64,000 nt of DNA, from the NCBI RefSeq assembly GCF_003097135.1, contig NZ_QEQL01000002.1:496001-560000 (forward strand), in the 5' to 3' direction. The notes below the pieces were generated by a model, which did not search any database, was not told the DNA's origin, and worked only from the letters and a program-made list of their open reading frames with translations. Positions 27,376-38,420 of the stretch are shown here, in pieces. Source of the stretch: Pseudomonas sp. URIL14HWK12:I12 (GTDB lineage Bacteria; Pseudomonadota; Gammaproteobacteria; Pseudomonadales; Pseudomonadaceae). Position numbers and translations under genes: made by a program. Every line of letters starts with the position of its first letter. The stretch's first letter is position 1.

Positions 27376-29043
27376 ATGCCTTTGCAGTTGAGCTACGCCC
27401 AAAGCAGCGCCAGCGGGCCCCGTGCCGAGAATCAGGACGCCACGCGAATGGTCAGCCCCGCGCCCTCGCTGGCGGCCAGCAAGGGCTACCTGTTCGCACT
27501 GGCCGATGGCGTCAGCCATTGCAGCGATGGCGGGCTGGCCGCGCGCTCGACCTTGCAGGCCCTGGCGCACGATTATTACGCGACCCCCCAGACCTGGGGC
27601 GTCGCGCAGGCCCTTGACCGTTTGTTGCTTGCCCAGAACCGCTGGCTGCACGCCAATGGCGGCGGGCAGCCGTTGCTGACCACCCTGAGCGCCATCGTGC
27701 TGCGTGGCCAGCGTTTCACCTTGGCGCACATCGGTGATTGCCGGGTCTATCGCTGGCACCAAGGCCAGTTGCAGCGCATCAGCGAAGACCACGTATGGAG
27801 CCAGCCGGGCATGCAGCATGTGCTCAAGCGCGCCATGGGGCTGGAGCAGCACCTGGTGGTTGACTACCGCGAGGGCGAGTTGCGCCTGGGCGAGTGTTTC
27901 CTGCTGGCCAGCGATGGGGTTTGGGCGACCCTCGGCGAAGCGTCGATCGCCGGCATGCTGCGCGATGAGCCCGATCTTCAGCGCGCCGCCCAGGCGCTCG
28001 TGCGGGCCGCTCACCTGGCGGGCAGCCAGGACAACGCCAGCGCGGTGCTGGTGAGGGTCGAGGCGCTCGGCCAGGGCTGTTTGGGCGATGCCCTGGAGCA
28101 GGTCGAGCAGTGGCCGTTGCCCCCCACTCTGAAACCGGGGCAACGCTTCGAGGGCTGGCTCGTCGAGGCGCGGCTGAGCGAGACACGGCAATCGGTACTG
28201 TATCGGGTGCGCGACGCCCAGCAGCAACCCTGGTTACTCAAAACCCTGCCCGCCCACTGCGACGGTGACAACGAAGCTGGGCAGCGCTTGCTTCGGGAAG
28301 AGTGGTTCCTGCGGCGGGTGGCTGGGCGTTTTTTCCCAGAGGTGCACGCCGGCGCCGAGCGCCAGCATCTGTATTACCTGATGCGCGAGCACCCAGGCAT
28401 TACCCTGGCCGAGCATTATCGCCAGCACGGCACACTCAGCCTGGCCCAGGGGCTGGACATCGCCCTGCATCTGCTGCGGGCGCTGGGCATGCTGCACCGG
28501 CGCAACATCCTGCATCGCGACGTCAAGCCAGAGAACCTGCTACTCAATGGGGAAGGGGACCTGCGGCTGCTGGATTTCGGCCTGGCGTTTTGCCCGGGGT
28601 TGTCCACCCAGGCGCCCGGTGAGTTGCCCGGCACGCCCAACTACATCGCGCCGGAGGCCTACGCGGGTGCCGCGCCCAGCGTGGCGCAGGATTTATACAG
28701 CGCCGGCGTTACCCTGTATTTCCTGCTGACGGGCCATTACCCCCATGGCGAGGTCGAGGCCTTTCAACGGCCTCGCTTCGGCGCCCCCGTGCCCGCCAGC
28801 CGCTATCGCCCGGACCTGCCCGAATGGCTGGTGCACAACCTCGACCAGGCGCTGGCCAGCGACCCGGCCGAACGTTTCGAAACCGCCGAGCAGTGGGTAC
28901 TGGCGCTGCACAACGGCGAGCAGCAGCCTGCTACGCGTTTTCGCCCTCTTCTGGAGCGCGAGCCTTTGAAGGTATGGCGCACCCTGGCACTGGGTTCGCT
29001 GCTGCTCAATGGGCTGTTGTTGATCTGGATGCTGCACGGATGA
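27376..29043 (+). CDS. PPM-type phosphatase/Ser-Thr kinase fusion with C-terminal membrane anchor
   Basis: 555 residues. Residues 1-235 are a PP2C-like phosphatase (SGPRAENQDATRMV, FALADGVSHCSDGGLAA, LAHIGDCRVYRW, LLASDGVWATL supply the metal-site Asp residues). Residues 255-515 are a Hanks-type kinase (LHRDVKPENLLL catalytic loop, LLDFGLAF metal site, GTPNYIAPEAY activation end); the ATP-site lysine is probably in WLLKTLPA. The last 20 residues (LALGSLLLNGLLLIWMLHG) form one membrane helix, so the enzyme faces the cytoplasm from the inner membrane. It lies between the nitrate transporter and cobA genes, a position seen in other pseudomonads. Its substrate is unknown; regulating nitrate uptake or reduction by phosphorylation is a reasonable guess. 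Confidence 0.88.
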   Translation: MPLQLSYAQSSASGPRAENQDATRMVSPAPSLAASKGYLFALADGVSHCSDGGLAARSTLQALAHDYYATPQTWGVAQALDRLLLAQNRWLHANGGGQPLLTTLSAIVLRGQRFTLAHIGDCRVYRWHQGQLQRISEDHVWSQPGMQHVLKRAMGLEQHLVVDYREGELRLGECFLLASDGVWATLGEASIAGMLRDEPDLQRAAQALVRAAHLAGSQDNASAVLVRVEALGQGCLGDALEQVEQWPLPPTLKPGQRFEGWLVEARLSETRQSVLYRVRDAQQQPWLLKTLPAHCDGDNEAGQRLLREEWFLRRVAGRFFPEVHAGAERQHLYYLMREHPGITLAEHYRQHGTLSLAQGLDIALHLLRALGMLHRRNILHRDVKPENLLLNGEGDLRLLDFGLAFCPGLSTQAPGELPGTPNYIAPEAYAGAAPSVAQDLYSAGVTLYFLLTGHYPHGEVEAFQRPRFGAPVPASRYRPDLPEWLVHNLDQALASDPAERFETAEQWVLALHNGEQQPATRFRPLLEREPLKVWRTLALGSLLLNGLLLIWMLHG

Positions 29044-29099
29044 AACCCAACCCCCCAGAGCCGCGCCGCGCGGTTCTCAACGCTGATGAGGTAAACCCC

Positions 29100-29936
29100 A
29101 TGAACGCAAAAGTCTGGCTGGTCGGTGCCGGCCCAGGGGATCCGGAGCTGTTGACCCTCAAGGCAGTGCGTGCACTGCGCAGCGCCGATGTGGTGATGAT
29201 CGACAGCCTGGTCAACCCGGCGGTGCTGGAACATTGCCCGGGGGCTAAGGTGATCGGCGTGGGCAAGCGCGGTGGCTGCCGGTCCACCCCCCAGGCGTTC
29301 ATTCATCGCCTGATGTTGCGCTATGCACGGCAGGGCAAGTGCGTCGTACGCCTGAAGGGGGGCGACCCCAGCATCTTCGGGCGCGGCAGCGAAGAGGCCC
29401 AATGGCTGGGCGAGCACGGTATCGAGGTCGAGTTGGTCAACGGCATCACCGCTGGCCTGGCCGGGGCGACCCAGTGCGATATCCCGCTGACGCTGCGTGG
29501 CGTCGCCAGGGGGGTGACGCTGGTGACGGCCCATACGCAGGACGACAGCCCTTTGAACTGGCGAGCGCTGGCGCAGGCGGGCACTACCCTGGTGGTCTAC
29601 ATGGGGGTGGCGAAGCTCAAGGAGGTGCGCGACGAGTTGCTCGCAGGCGGGCTGGCCGCCGACACGCCGGTGGCGATGATTGAAAACGCTTCGCTGCCGC
29701 AGCAACGGGCGTGCTACAGCGATTTGGCCGGCATGCATGAGGCAGCACAGGCCTTTGAACTCAAGGCGCCGTCAGTGATGGTGATCGGGCGGGTGGTCGA
29801 GCAGGGCAGCCAATGGCAAACGGCCGGTCAGCCGGCAGAGCCTGGCAAGCCCGCCCGGCCGTTGGCGACTTCCACTTCAAGCTCGCCCAGCAGGGTTGCC
29901 AGCGCGGCGGTGACTGCGGCTTCGTCACGGGTGTAG
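29100..29936 (+). CDS. cobA: Uroporphyrinogen-III C-methyltransferase (SUMT)
   Basis: 278 residues from ATG 29100 (GATGAGG upstream). It methylates uroporphyrinogen III twice to precorrin-2, the precursor of siroheme needed by NirB. Motifs: VWLVGAGPGDPELLTLKA at the start, VRLKGGDPSIFGRGSEE near residue 82 and the VVYMGVAKL stretch. The enzyme fold is complete by about residue 245. The last 30 or so residues are a Ser/Ala-rich tail (ATSTSSSPSRVASAAVTAAS) that is simply the reverse strand of the neighbouring arsR-like gene, with which it overlaps by 109 bp. Confidence 0.9.
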   Translation: MNAKVWLVGAGPGDPELLTLKAVRALRSADVVMIDSLVNPAVLEHCPGAKVIGVGKRGGCRSTPQAFIHRLMLRYARQGKCVVRLKGGDPSIFGRGSEEAQWLGEHGIEVELVNGITAGLAGATQCDIPLTLRGVARGVTLVTAHTQDDSPLNWRALAQAGTTLVVYMGVAKLKEVRDELLAGGLAADTPVAMIENASLPQQRACYSDLAGMHEAAQAFELKAPSVMVIGRVVEQGSQWQTAGQPAEPGKPARPLATSTSSSPSRVASAAVTAASSRV

Positions 29937-30184
29937 TAGGTCCACTTGCCCACCTTGGTCGCTTTGACAAAGCCCACATCGTGCAGGGCTTTGAGGCACA
30001 ACGACGTTGCCGGCTGGGCAAGGCCGGCTTTGTCTTGTATCAAGCTTGCGCAAACACCATAGACACCGAAGTCATACAACTGGCTGTAACCGGCGAACGA
30101 GGCGTGCGGGTCTTTCAGCCACGCCAGCACCGTGCGCCTGACAGGGTTGGCCAATACTTTGAGGGCTTCGCTCACATCTGCCAT
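29828..30184 (-). CDS. ArsR-type winged-helix regulator
   Basis: 118 residues. The N-terminus (SEALKVLANPVRRTVLAWLKD) is the usual first helix pair of ArsR proteins, and the DNA-binding segment is around AGLAQPATSLCLKALHDVGFV with the wing KVGKWTYYTRDE. No CxC metal-binding motif is visible, but Cys residues lie in GVYGVCASL and TSLCLKAL, so thiol-based sensing is possible. It is 53 bp downstream of the OYE gene on the same strand, and the likely operator is the palindrome upstream of that gene. Its 3' end overlaps cobA on the other strand. Confidence 0.83.
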   Translation of the reverse strand: MADVSEALKVLANPVRRTVLAWLKDPHASFAGYSQLYDFGVYGVCASLIQDKAGLAQPATSLCLKALHDVGFVKATKVGKWTYYTRDEAAVTAALATLLGELEVEVANGRAGLPGSAG

Positions 30185-30237
30185 CGGTTTCCTGCTCCTG
30201 GGCCGGCGGGCTTGAGCCGGCGATCAAAGCAGGCATT

Positions 30238-31356
30238 CTAGGTTGGGCTTGCCGGATAGTCGATGTAGCCGTGTTCGCCCCCGCCATACAGCGTGGCAGG
30301 GTCGACCGGGTTCAAGGGCAGGCCGTGCCTGAACCGGTGGGGCAGGTCCGGGTTGGCGATGAAGGTGCGGCCAAAGCCGAACAAATCGCCATAGCCGCTG
30401 GCCAGTACCGCTTCGGCTTTGGCTTGGGTATAGCGGCCGGCATACAGGATCGGCCGGGAGAACACTTCCCGCAGTGCTGCACGGAAGGGGGGCGGCAGAT
30501 CCGGGCTGTTGTCCCAATCTGCTTCTGCGATGGAGAGATAACCCACCCCCAGCGCTTCGAGCAGCGCTGCGGCCTGGGTGTAGGTGTGGTGAGGGTCTTG
30601 CTCGACCAGCCCCAGGTACACCCGCTCTTCATCGGTCGTTTCGAACAGCGGGGAGAAGCGAACGCCTACCCGCGCACCGCCGAACACCTCGATCACCGCT
30701 TCGGTGACTTCTCGCAGGAAGCGCAAGCGATTGGCCAGCGAGCCGCCATATTCGTCGGTACGTTGGTTGGTGTGTTCCGAGATGAACTGGTTGATGAGGT
30801 AACCATTGGCGCAGTGCAGTTCCACACCGTCGAACCCCGCTGCCTTGGCATTGACCGCGGCGGTGCGATAAAGCTGCACGAGCGCTTTCACCTCAGCGGT
30901 AGCCAGCGCCCTTGGCGTGCTGGGCGCCACCAGGGCCCCAGCTTGCGGGCCGGTTTCGATGAATACTTTCACAGCCGTGGCGGGCAGCGCCGAAGGCGCA
31001 ACCGGGGGCTGCTGGCCAGGTTGCAGGCTGGTATGCGACACCCGCCCCACGTGCCAGAGCTGGCAGAAAATCACACCTCCTTGCTCATGCACCGCGTCGG
31101 TGACTGCCCGCCAACCGGCAATCTGTGCGGGGCTGTAAATCCCCGGCGTCCAGGCATAGCCCTGGCCGCGCGGTTCGATCTGCGTGCCTTCGGTGATCAT
31201 CAGGCCTGCGCTGGCACGCTGCCGGTAGTAGTCAACCATCATTGCATTGGGTATGTCGCCGGGCTGGGCGCTGCGTGACCGCGTGAGCGGCGGCAGAACG
31301 ATCCGGTTTTTCAGGGTGAGGCCGCCGAGTGAGACGGAATCGAACAGGGTAGGCAT
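30238..31356 (-). CDS. Old-yellow-enzyme family FMN oxidoreductase
   Basis: 372 residues from ATG 31356. It has the OYE TIM-barrel signatures: LTLKNRIVLPPLTRSRS near residue 12, the FMN/active-site region FCQLWHVGRVSH near 100, GFDGVELHCANGYLINQF near 180 with the paired His/Asn, and the phosphate-binding GFGRTFIANPDLP near 335. Such enzymes (NemA, XenB) reduce activated alkenes, N-ethylmaleimide, nitrate esters and nitroaromatics with NAD(P)H, and are often induced by electrophiles. With the ArsR-type gene it forms an apparent two-gene operon. The physiological substrate is unknown. Confidence 0.92.
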   Translation of the reverse strand: MPTLFDSVSLGGLTLKNRIVLPPLTRSRSAQPGDIPNAMMVDYYRQRASAGLMITEGTQIEPRGQGYAWTPGIYSPAQIAGWRAVTDAVHEQGGVIFCQLWHVGRVSHTSLQPGQQPPVAPSALPATAVKVFIETGPQAGALVAPSTPRALATAEVKALVQLYRTAAVNAKAAGFDGVELHCANGYLINQFISEHTNQRTDEYGGSLANRLRFLREVTEAVIEVFGGARVGVRFSPLFETTDEERVYLGLVEQDPHHTYTQAAALLEALGVGYLSIAEADWDNSPDLPPPFRAALREVFSRPILYAGRYTQAKAEAVLASGYGDLFGFGRTFIANPDLPHRFRHGLPLNPVDPATLYGGGEHGYIDYPASPT

Positions 31357-31386
31357 GGGCGCGCGGCTCCGAAAATGAAGGTGACG

Positions 31387-31412
31387 CATTTAAACATTCG
31401 AATGTTTAAATG
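31387..31412. promoter_or_regulatory. Perfect 26-bp palindrome, operator of the OYE/arsR operon
   Basis: CATTTAAACATTC is followed directly by its reverse complement, giving a gap-free 26-bp palindrome 31 bp upstream of the OYE ATG, with a TATACATTT sequence at its promoter-distal end that may be part of the -10. ArsR/SmtB repressors typically bind 12-2-12 palindromes with an AT-rich ATTC/GAAT core, which fits the length and the regulator encoded in the same operon. Confidence 0.75.
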
Positions 31413-31510
31413 TATACGCTTTTTCGGTTGGCCGGTTTGATCGAGGTTGGCGGAGGGAGGGAAAGCTCAAAGGCGAACGCTGCTGGAATGTTGCGCCTGC
31501 CTTTGCAACT

Positions 31511-31548
31511 GAGCCACCTCGGCTTACGCCGGAGGTGGCTCGGTTTTT
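31511..31548. terminator. Terminator-like hairpin between the OYE gene and nrdB
   Basis: GAGCCACCTC pairs with GAGGTGGCTC (31511-31520 and 31532-31541) with inner GGC/GCC pairs. The T5 run follows on the plus strand, although both neighbours are transcribed leftwards; on the minus strand the hairpin is preceded by A5 and followed by AGTTGC. It probably marks the 3' end of the nrdB transcript, but its best termination polarity faces the other way. Confidence 0.45.
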
Positions 31549-31611
31549 GTGTGGCAGGGCCAGCCAATCGGCTGTTGCGGCTGGCCAGTGGCATCTACTG
31601 CACGTTCAGCC

Positions 31612-32865
31612 TCAATCCCAGCTCAACGCCCCACCGGTCTGATACTCGATCACGCGGGTTTCGAAGAAGTTCTTCTCTTTCTTCAAGTCCATGATCTCGC
31701 TCATCCACGGGAAGGGGTTGGTGGTGCCCGGGTATTCTTCTTTCAGGCCGATCTGGGTCAGGCGGCGGTTGGCGATGAACTTGAGGTAGTCCTCCATCAT
31801 CGCCGCGTTCATGCCCAGCACGCCGCGCGGCATGGTGTCGCGTGCGTATTCGATCTCCAACTGCGTGCCCTGGAGAATCATCTGGGTAGCCTCTTCCTTC
31901 ATTTCGGCGTCCCACAGGTGCGGGTTTTCGATCTTGATCTGGTTGATCACGTCGATGCCGAAGTTCAGGTGCATGGATTCGTCGCGCAGGATGTACTGGA
32001 ACTGCTCGGCGACGCCGGTCATCTTGTTGCGCCGGCCCATGGACAGGATCTGGGTGAAGCCGCAGTAGAAGAAGATGCCTTCGAGCACGCAGTAGTAGGC
32101 GATCAGGTTACGCAGCAGTTCTTTGTCGGTTTCCGGGGTACCGGTCTTGAACTCGGGGTCGGAGATGGCGCGGGTGTACTTCAGGCCCCAGGCAGCCTTT
32201 TTGGCCACCGACGGGATCTCGTGGTACATGTTGAAGATCTCGCCTTCATCCATGCCCAGCGACTCGATGCAGTACTGGTAGGCGTGGGTGTGTATCGCTT
32301 CCTCGAACGCCTGGCGCAGGATGTACTGGCGGCATTCGGGGTTGGTGATCAGGCGGTACACCGCCAGCGCCAGGTTGTTGGCCACCAGGGAGTCGGCGGT
32401 GGAGAAGAAGCCCAGGTTGCGCAGCACGATGCGGCGTTCGTCGTCGGTCAGGCCATCGGCGCTCTTCCACAGGGCGATGTCGGTGGTCATGTTGACCTCC
32501 TGCGGCATCCAGTGGTTGGCGCAGCCGTCGAGGTACTTCTGCCAGGCCCAGTCGTACTTGAACGGCACCAGCTGGTTGAGGTCGGCACGGCAGTTGATCA
32601 TGCGCTTGGAGTCGACGGTAACGCGCGCGGCAGAGCCTTCGAGCTCGGCCAGGCCTTCGGCGATGTCCAGGTCATTGAGTGCGGCCTTGGCACGGGCGAC
32701 CGCGGCGCTGTCGTCGGCAGCGATGGCACGGGCCTGATGCGCGGCGGCGTCACCGGCGCTGTCGAGGCGCTCCAGCTCCGCGCCCATAGGCTGCTGCGGC
32801 TGTGCAGCGCCTTTGGCGGCGGGGGCTTCGGTATCTTCTTTGTCGAATTCGTCCCAGCTCAGCAT
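31612..32865 (-). CDS. nrdB: Class Ia ribonucleotide reductase, small subunit
   Basis: 417 residues from ATG 32865 (AGGAG site upstream; an earlier in-frame start exists but lacks one). It houses the di-iron/tyrosyl radical used by NrdA to make deoxynucleotides. Typical stretches: [21 protein letters not shown] near residue 95, the helix with [21 protein letters not shown] near 200 and [21 protein letters not shown] near 285, which carry iron ligands. The N-terminal 60 residues are Ala-rich and variable. It is 2.3 kb from nrdA and has its own NrdR-like boxes, so it is probably transcribed independently. Confidence 0.95.
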   Translation of the reverse strand: MLSWDEFDKEDTEAPAAKGAAQPQQPMGAELERLDSAGDAAAHQARAIAADDSAAVARAKAALNDLDIAEGLAELEGSAARVTVDSKRMINCRADLNQLVPFKYDWAWQKYLDGCANHWMPQEVNMTTDIALWKSADGLTDDERRIVLRNLGFFSTADSLVANNLALAVYRLITNPECRQYILRQAFEEAIHTHAYQYCIESLGMDEGEIFNMYHEIPSVAKKAAWGLKYTRAISDPEFKTGTPETDKELLRNLIAYYCVLEGIFFYCGFTQILSMGRRNKMTGVAEQFQYILRDESMHLNFGIDVINQIKIENPHLWDAEMKEEATQMILQGTQLEIEYARDTMPRGVLGMNAAMMEDYLKFIANRRLTQIGLKEEYPGTTNPFPWMSEIMDLKKEKNFFETRVIEYQTGGALSWD

Positions 32866-33101
32866 GGTGGGTGGCTCCTGCGAGAGGGCTGCATAGGGGG
32901 CAGCCATGTGGATGTTGGAAATCTGTACGTTGCCCGCGCCTTTAGCTGGATGCCGGCTCGGGCGACGAGAGTTCGAGAGGGCCGATGCACTGGGGCGTAT
33001 CGGCCGACTTGGGGGACACGATTGTACTGGAAAGCGTGCCTCGACGCGCCCTTTTAGCTTAACGAGCTTGTTGGGTGTGCAGCCAGCTTTTTGCAGCCTG
33101 A

Positions 33102-33149
33102 AATCTACATATAGTGGGTTTTATTGATCGGTAGCACAGGATATAGGCT
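33102..33149. promoter_or_regulatory. Paired NrdR-like boxes upstream of nrdB
   Basis: AATCTACATATAGTGG (33102-33117) matches most of the NrdR box consensus acaCwAtATaTwGtgt. GCACAGGATATAGGCT (33134-33149) is a weaker copy, with centres 32 bp apart, the three-turn spacing characteristic of NrdR pairs. They lie 237-284 bp before the nrdB ATG. The stretch 32866-33174 has no gene; apart from these boxes I see nothing clear in it. Confidence 0.6.
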
Positions 33150-33174
33150 TGGGCGCGGATGTCCACCCTGCTGA

Positions 33175-33781
33175 TCAAGCTGAAAAGGGCGCTTGGCCGA
33201 TGCAGCGATCGAATATGTCGGCAAGCGGTGCATAGTTGCAGGCTACAGCGCTGATATTGGCGTGAACCCACTCGTCGGGTGAAATGGGGCGCCAGTCGAT
33301 AGGATACTCGGCAGCAATGACCAGTTGCTCGAATAGCAGCCGCTGAGCTCGGCCATTGCCTTCTCGGAAGGGGTGAAGCATGTTCAGCTCGCCGAAAAAC
33401 TCTGCCAGCAGTGGCGTGAGCGCTGGCCGTTCGAGCCCCTGAAACCACTGCTTGGCACCTGCCCAGGCAAAGAGCTTTTTAGCTTCAGGCTCGATACGGG
33501 AGACGTTGCAAAATCGTGTTGCCCCCCTTGAAGATGTCGACTTCGCGCACCTCGCCGGCGAATGGATAGATATCCTTGAACAGGTGCCGATGGAGGGCCT
33601 GTAAACTACTGAGGTCGTAGGGAGGGGGGTGAAAAACCACCTCGCTGGCGGCAATGCTGCTCAGCTCTCGCTCAGCGTCGTCCAGCGTTGACTGAACCCG
33701 AAGGCCCAGATGATTGCGCAACACTGAAGTACCGGGGTAACAGTAGGGGTCTTGCCCAACCCCATACTTGTCCACTGTCAC
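33175..33781 (-). pseudogene. fic: Fic-family protein, frameshifted
   Basis: Two overlapping frames together encode one Fic protein. The first (GTG 33781, MTVDKYGVGQDPYCYPGTSV) runs to a stop at 33485 and carries the N-terminal helices and PFAGEVREVDIFKGG; the second carries RFCNVSRIEPEAKKLF and the intact Fic motif HPFREGNGRAQR. The frames join at a run of six G (C6 at 33522-33527 on the plus strand); five would give one frame of about 201 residues. Fic proteins AMPylate target proteins, and the catalytic His is present, so the intact form would be active. The GTG overlaps the stop of the yhfG-like antitoxin gene (GTGA). A real pseudogene, a phase-variable state and a sequencing error are all possible. 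Confidence 0.82.
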
Positions 33782-33948
33782 CGAGCGCTATCGGTGCGAT
33801 ACCGCCGCAGTACCTGCTCACGTGTGGGGACAGGTTTTTCTTCCTCGCCCTGAGGCACATTGAACCCTTCGAGCCGTAGGCTAGCCGCGTAATTGATGCG
33901 GCGCACCTTGGCAAAGTATGCGCGCTTGGTTTCCAGGGAAGTGGGCAT
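33778..33948 (-). CDS. YhfG-family antitoxin of the Fic protein
   Basis: 56 residues: MPTSLETKRAYFAKVRRINY at the start, then AASLRLEGF, and a charged C-terminal half with TREQVLRRYRTDSAR. Small size, the RR-NYxASxRLEG pattern and the 4-bp overlap with a downstream fic gene match the YhfG/FicA antitoxin family, which holds Fic inactive by obstructing its ATP site. The start ATG 33948 has GGTAACC upstream and no strong ribosome binding site. The antitoxin is intact while the toxin frame is broken. Confidence 0.75.
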   Translation of the reverse strand: MPTSLETKRAYFAKVRRINYAASLRLEGFNVPQGEEEKPVPTREQVLRRYRTDSAR

Positions 33949-33976
33949 AAGGGTTACCTGATTAGGGAATGACGTA

Positions 33977-34004
33977 AGTATACGCGCAATCGCCCTACTG
34001 CAAA
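33977..34004 (-). promoter_or_regulatory. Possible sigma70 promoter of yhfG-fic
   Basis: On the minus strand TTTGCA (33999-34004) and TATACT (33977-33982) are 16 bp apart, starting transcription roughly 20 bp before the yhfG-like ATG. The rest of 33949-34181 contains a GCCCGG-CGAA-CCGGGC hairpin at 34131-34146 and no gene. Confidence 0.4.
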
Positions 34005-34181
34005 CGCCTGATTCTCATTACGATTTAGGAGATTCTATGCTTTGCAGGTCTTCATACCCAAGCGATTTCGATACACGAGGGCGGCTAGCCGCGCGACGCG
34101 CTGATTTTTGAGCCAGCCAAGCTGCTCATTGCCCGGCGAACCGGGCTCCTGCTGTAGCGGCTGTGTTGTACTTTCCCGGCC

Positions 34182-35054
34182 TTAAAGCGCCTTGGCCGCA
34201 AACGTATCGCAATCGCCCACGCGCCCTTGCGCAAAGCCTGCCTTGAACCAGTGCTGGCGCTGCGCCGAAGTGCCGTGGGTGAAGGCATCGGGCATCACCC
34301 GGCCCTGGCTCTGCTCCTGCAGGTGGTCGTCGCCAATGGCATTGGCGGCGTTGAGCGCGTCGTCGATATCACCCGGCTCCAGCCAGTTCAAACGCGCCTG
34401 GGCATGGTTGGCCCACACACCTGCGAAGCAGTCGGCCTGAAGCTCCTGGCGAACCGACAGGCCATTGGCCCCCTCCATCGGCTGGCCTTGCCGGCGCGCA
34501 GCGTCTACCCGGCCGGAGATGCCCAGCAGGTTCTGCACGTGGTGGCCCACTTCGTGGGCGATCACATAAGCCTGGGCAAAATCGCCAGCGGCGCCGAAGC
34601 GTTCGCGCATTTCTCGGAAGAAGTCCATGTCCAGGTACACCTGGCGGTCGCCGGGGCAATAGAACGGGCCTACCGCCGAGGTCGCACGGCCGCAGGCCGA
34701 GCTGACCTGACCGTGGAACAACACCAGTTTCGGGTCTTGGTACTGCTTGCCCTGGGCTTCGAACAACTGCCCCCAGGTGTCTTCGGTGTCGCCGAGGATC
34801 GCGCGCACGAAGTCGGCCTGCTGGTCGTTGGCCGGCGGCGCCTGGCGCTGCGCCGGGGCGCTGGAGGTGCCGGCACCGGTCAGCTCGCTGAGCAATTGCA
34901 GCGGGTCTTGGCCAGTGAGCAGCCCGAAGCCGACGATCAGTACCACCGCCCCCAGGCTCAACCCGCCCTTGCCCAGGGGAATGCCGCCCCCACCGCCGCC
35001 GCTGCCGCGGGCATCGACCACGTTGTCGCTGCGGCGGCCTTTTTTCCAAAGCAT
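34182..35054 (-). CDS. YpfJ-family neutral zinc metallopeptidase
   Basis: 290 residues from ATG 35054. Residues 1-30 are charged and Gly-rich (DARGSGGGGGGIPLGKGG), followed by one membrane helix (LSLGAVVLIVGFGLL) and a periplasmic/extracytoplasmic peptidase domain with the HExxH zinc motif in VIAHEVGHHVQNLLG near residue 170. Conserved cysteines in SSACGRATSAV and FYCPGDRQVY may form a disulfide. This family is widespread but the substrates are unknown. It sits between nrdA and the yhfG-fic pair on the same strand, downstream of the nrdA terminator. Confidence 0.85.
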   Translation of the reverse strand: MLWKKGRRSDNVVDARGSGGGGGGIPLGKGGLSLGAVVLIVGFGLLTGQDPLQLLSELTGAGTSSAPAQRQAPPANDQQADFVRAILGDTEDTWGQLFEAQGKQYQDPKLVLFHGQVSSACGRATSAVGPFYCPGDRQVYLDMDFFREMRERFGAAGDFAQAYVIAHEVGHHVQNLLGISGRVDAARRQGQPMEGANGLSVRQELQADCFAGVWANHAQARLNWLEPGDIDDALNAANAIGDDHLQEQSQGRVMPDAFTHGTSAQRQHWFKAGFAQGRVGDCDTFAAKAL

Positions 35055-35122
35055 GGGGGCATCTCCTGATAGGTTGTCAGTGCAACAGACCCGGGCCGCC
35101 GCGCCAGGTTCGTTCGGGCATG

Positions 35123-35158
35123 AAAAACCCCTCGGCCCGGCAAGCGGGGCGAGGGGTT
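35123..35158 (-). terminator. Intrinsic terminator after nrdA
   Basis: On the minus strand AACCCCTCG and CGAGGGGTT form a 9-bp stem with a 15-base loop, followed by three further T. It begins 18 bp after the nrdA stop and separates nrdA from the metallopeptidase gene. Confidence 0.85.
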
Positions 35159-35175
35159 GGGCGGTGCAGCTCAGC

Positions 35176-38052
<2,877 letters not shown>

Positions 38053-38265
38053 GGGGCTCTCCATGATAGCTCTGTGTTGGCCGGCGGCGCGCTGGGCGCT
38101 GCTCGCGGCATCATGACAATGGCGGGGAAGGTACGGCAGCAGCCCTTCCTGGCGGTCGATTCTTTCAGTGCGCGGGCGGCGTCTGAAAAGCGAAGCATTT
38201 GGCAAAAATAACGTTTTTACACGCTTGCGCTCTGACTTTCGATTGTGGTTCTGGTTCCACCGAAA

Positions 38266-38312
38266 CCCCAACATGTAGTGGCTCGGCAAATTCGCGATAC
38301 AAGATAATGCGG
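38266..38312. promoter_or_regulatory. Paired NrdR-like boxes upstream of nrdA
   Basis: Read on the minus strand, CCACTACATGTTGGGG (38266-38281) and GCATTATCTTGTATCG (about 38295-38310) are partial matches to the NrdR box with centres about 31 bp apart. Each is weaker than the best box at nrdB, but the spacing is right. They lie 214-260 bp before the nrdA ATG. The region 38053-38420 has no gene and otherwise shows only the DnaA box. Confidence 0.5.
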
Positions 38313-38340
38313 TATGGGGGCTTCTGCAACAGCAGCGAGG

Positions 38341-38349
38341 TGTGGATAA
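38341..38349 (-). promoter_or_regulatory. DnaA box upstream of nrdA
   Basis: TTATCCACA on the minus strand is the exact strict DnaA box, 289 bp before the nrdA ATG and 30 bp upstream of the NrdR-like pair. DnaA is a known regulator of nrdAB in E. coli, coupling nucleotide supply to replication initiation; the same role here is inference. Confidence 0.55.
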
Positions 38350-38420
38350 GGTGTGGGCAAAGTGTAGAAAAAACCGCCCGGCAGCATGGTTGCTGGGCTG
38401 CAGCCGAACAGCGGATTTTT

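Noticed and set aside
34131..34146. GCCCGG-CGAA-CCGGGC hairpin as a REP element
   Set aside because: It resembles the centre of P. putida REP sequences, but the flanks do not match and there is no second copy in the window.
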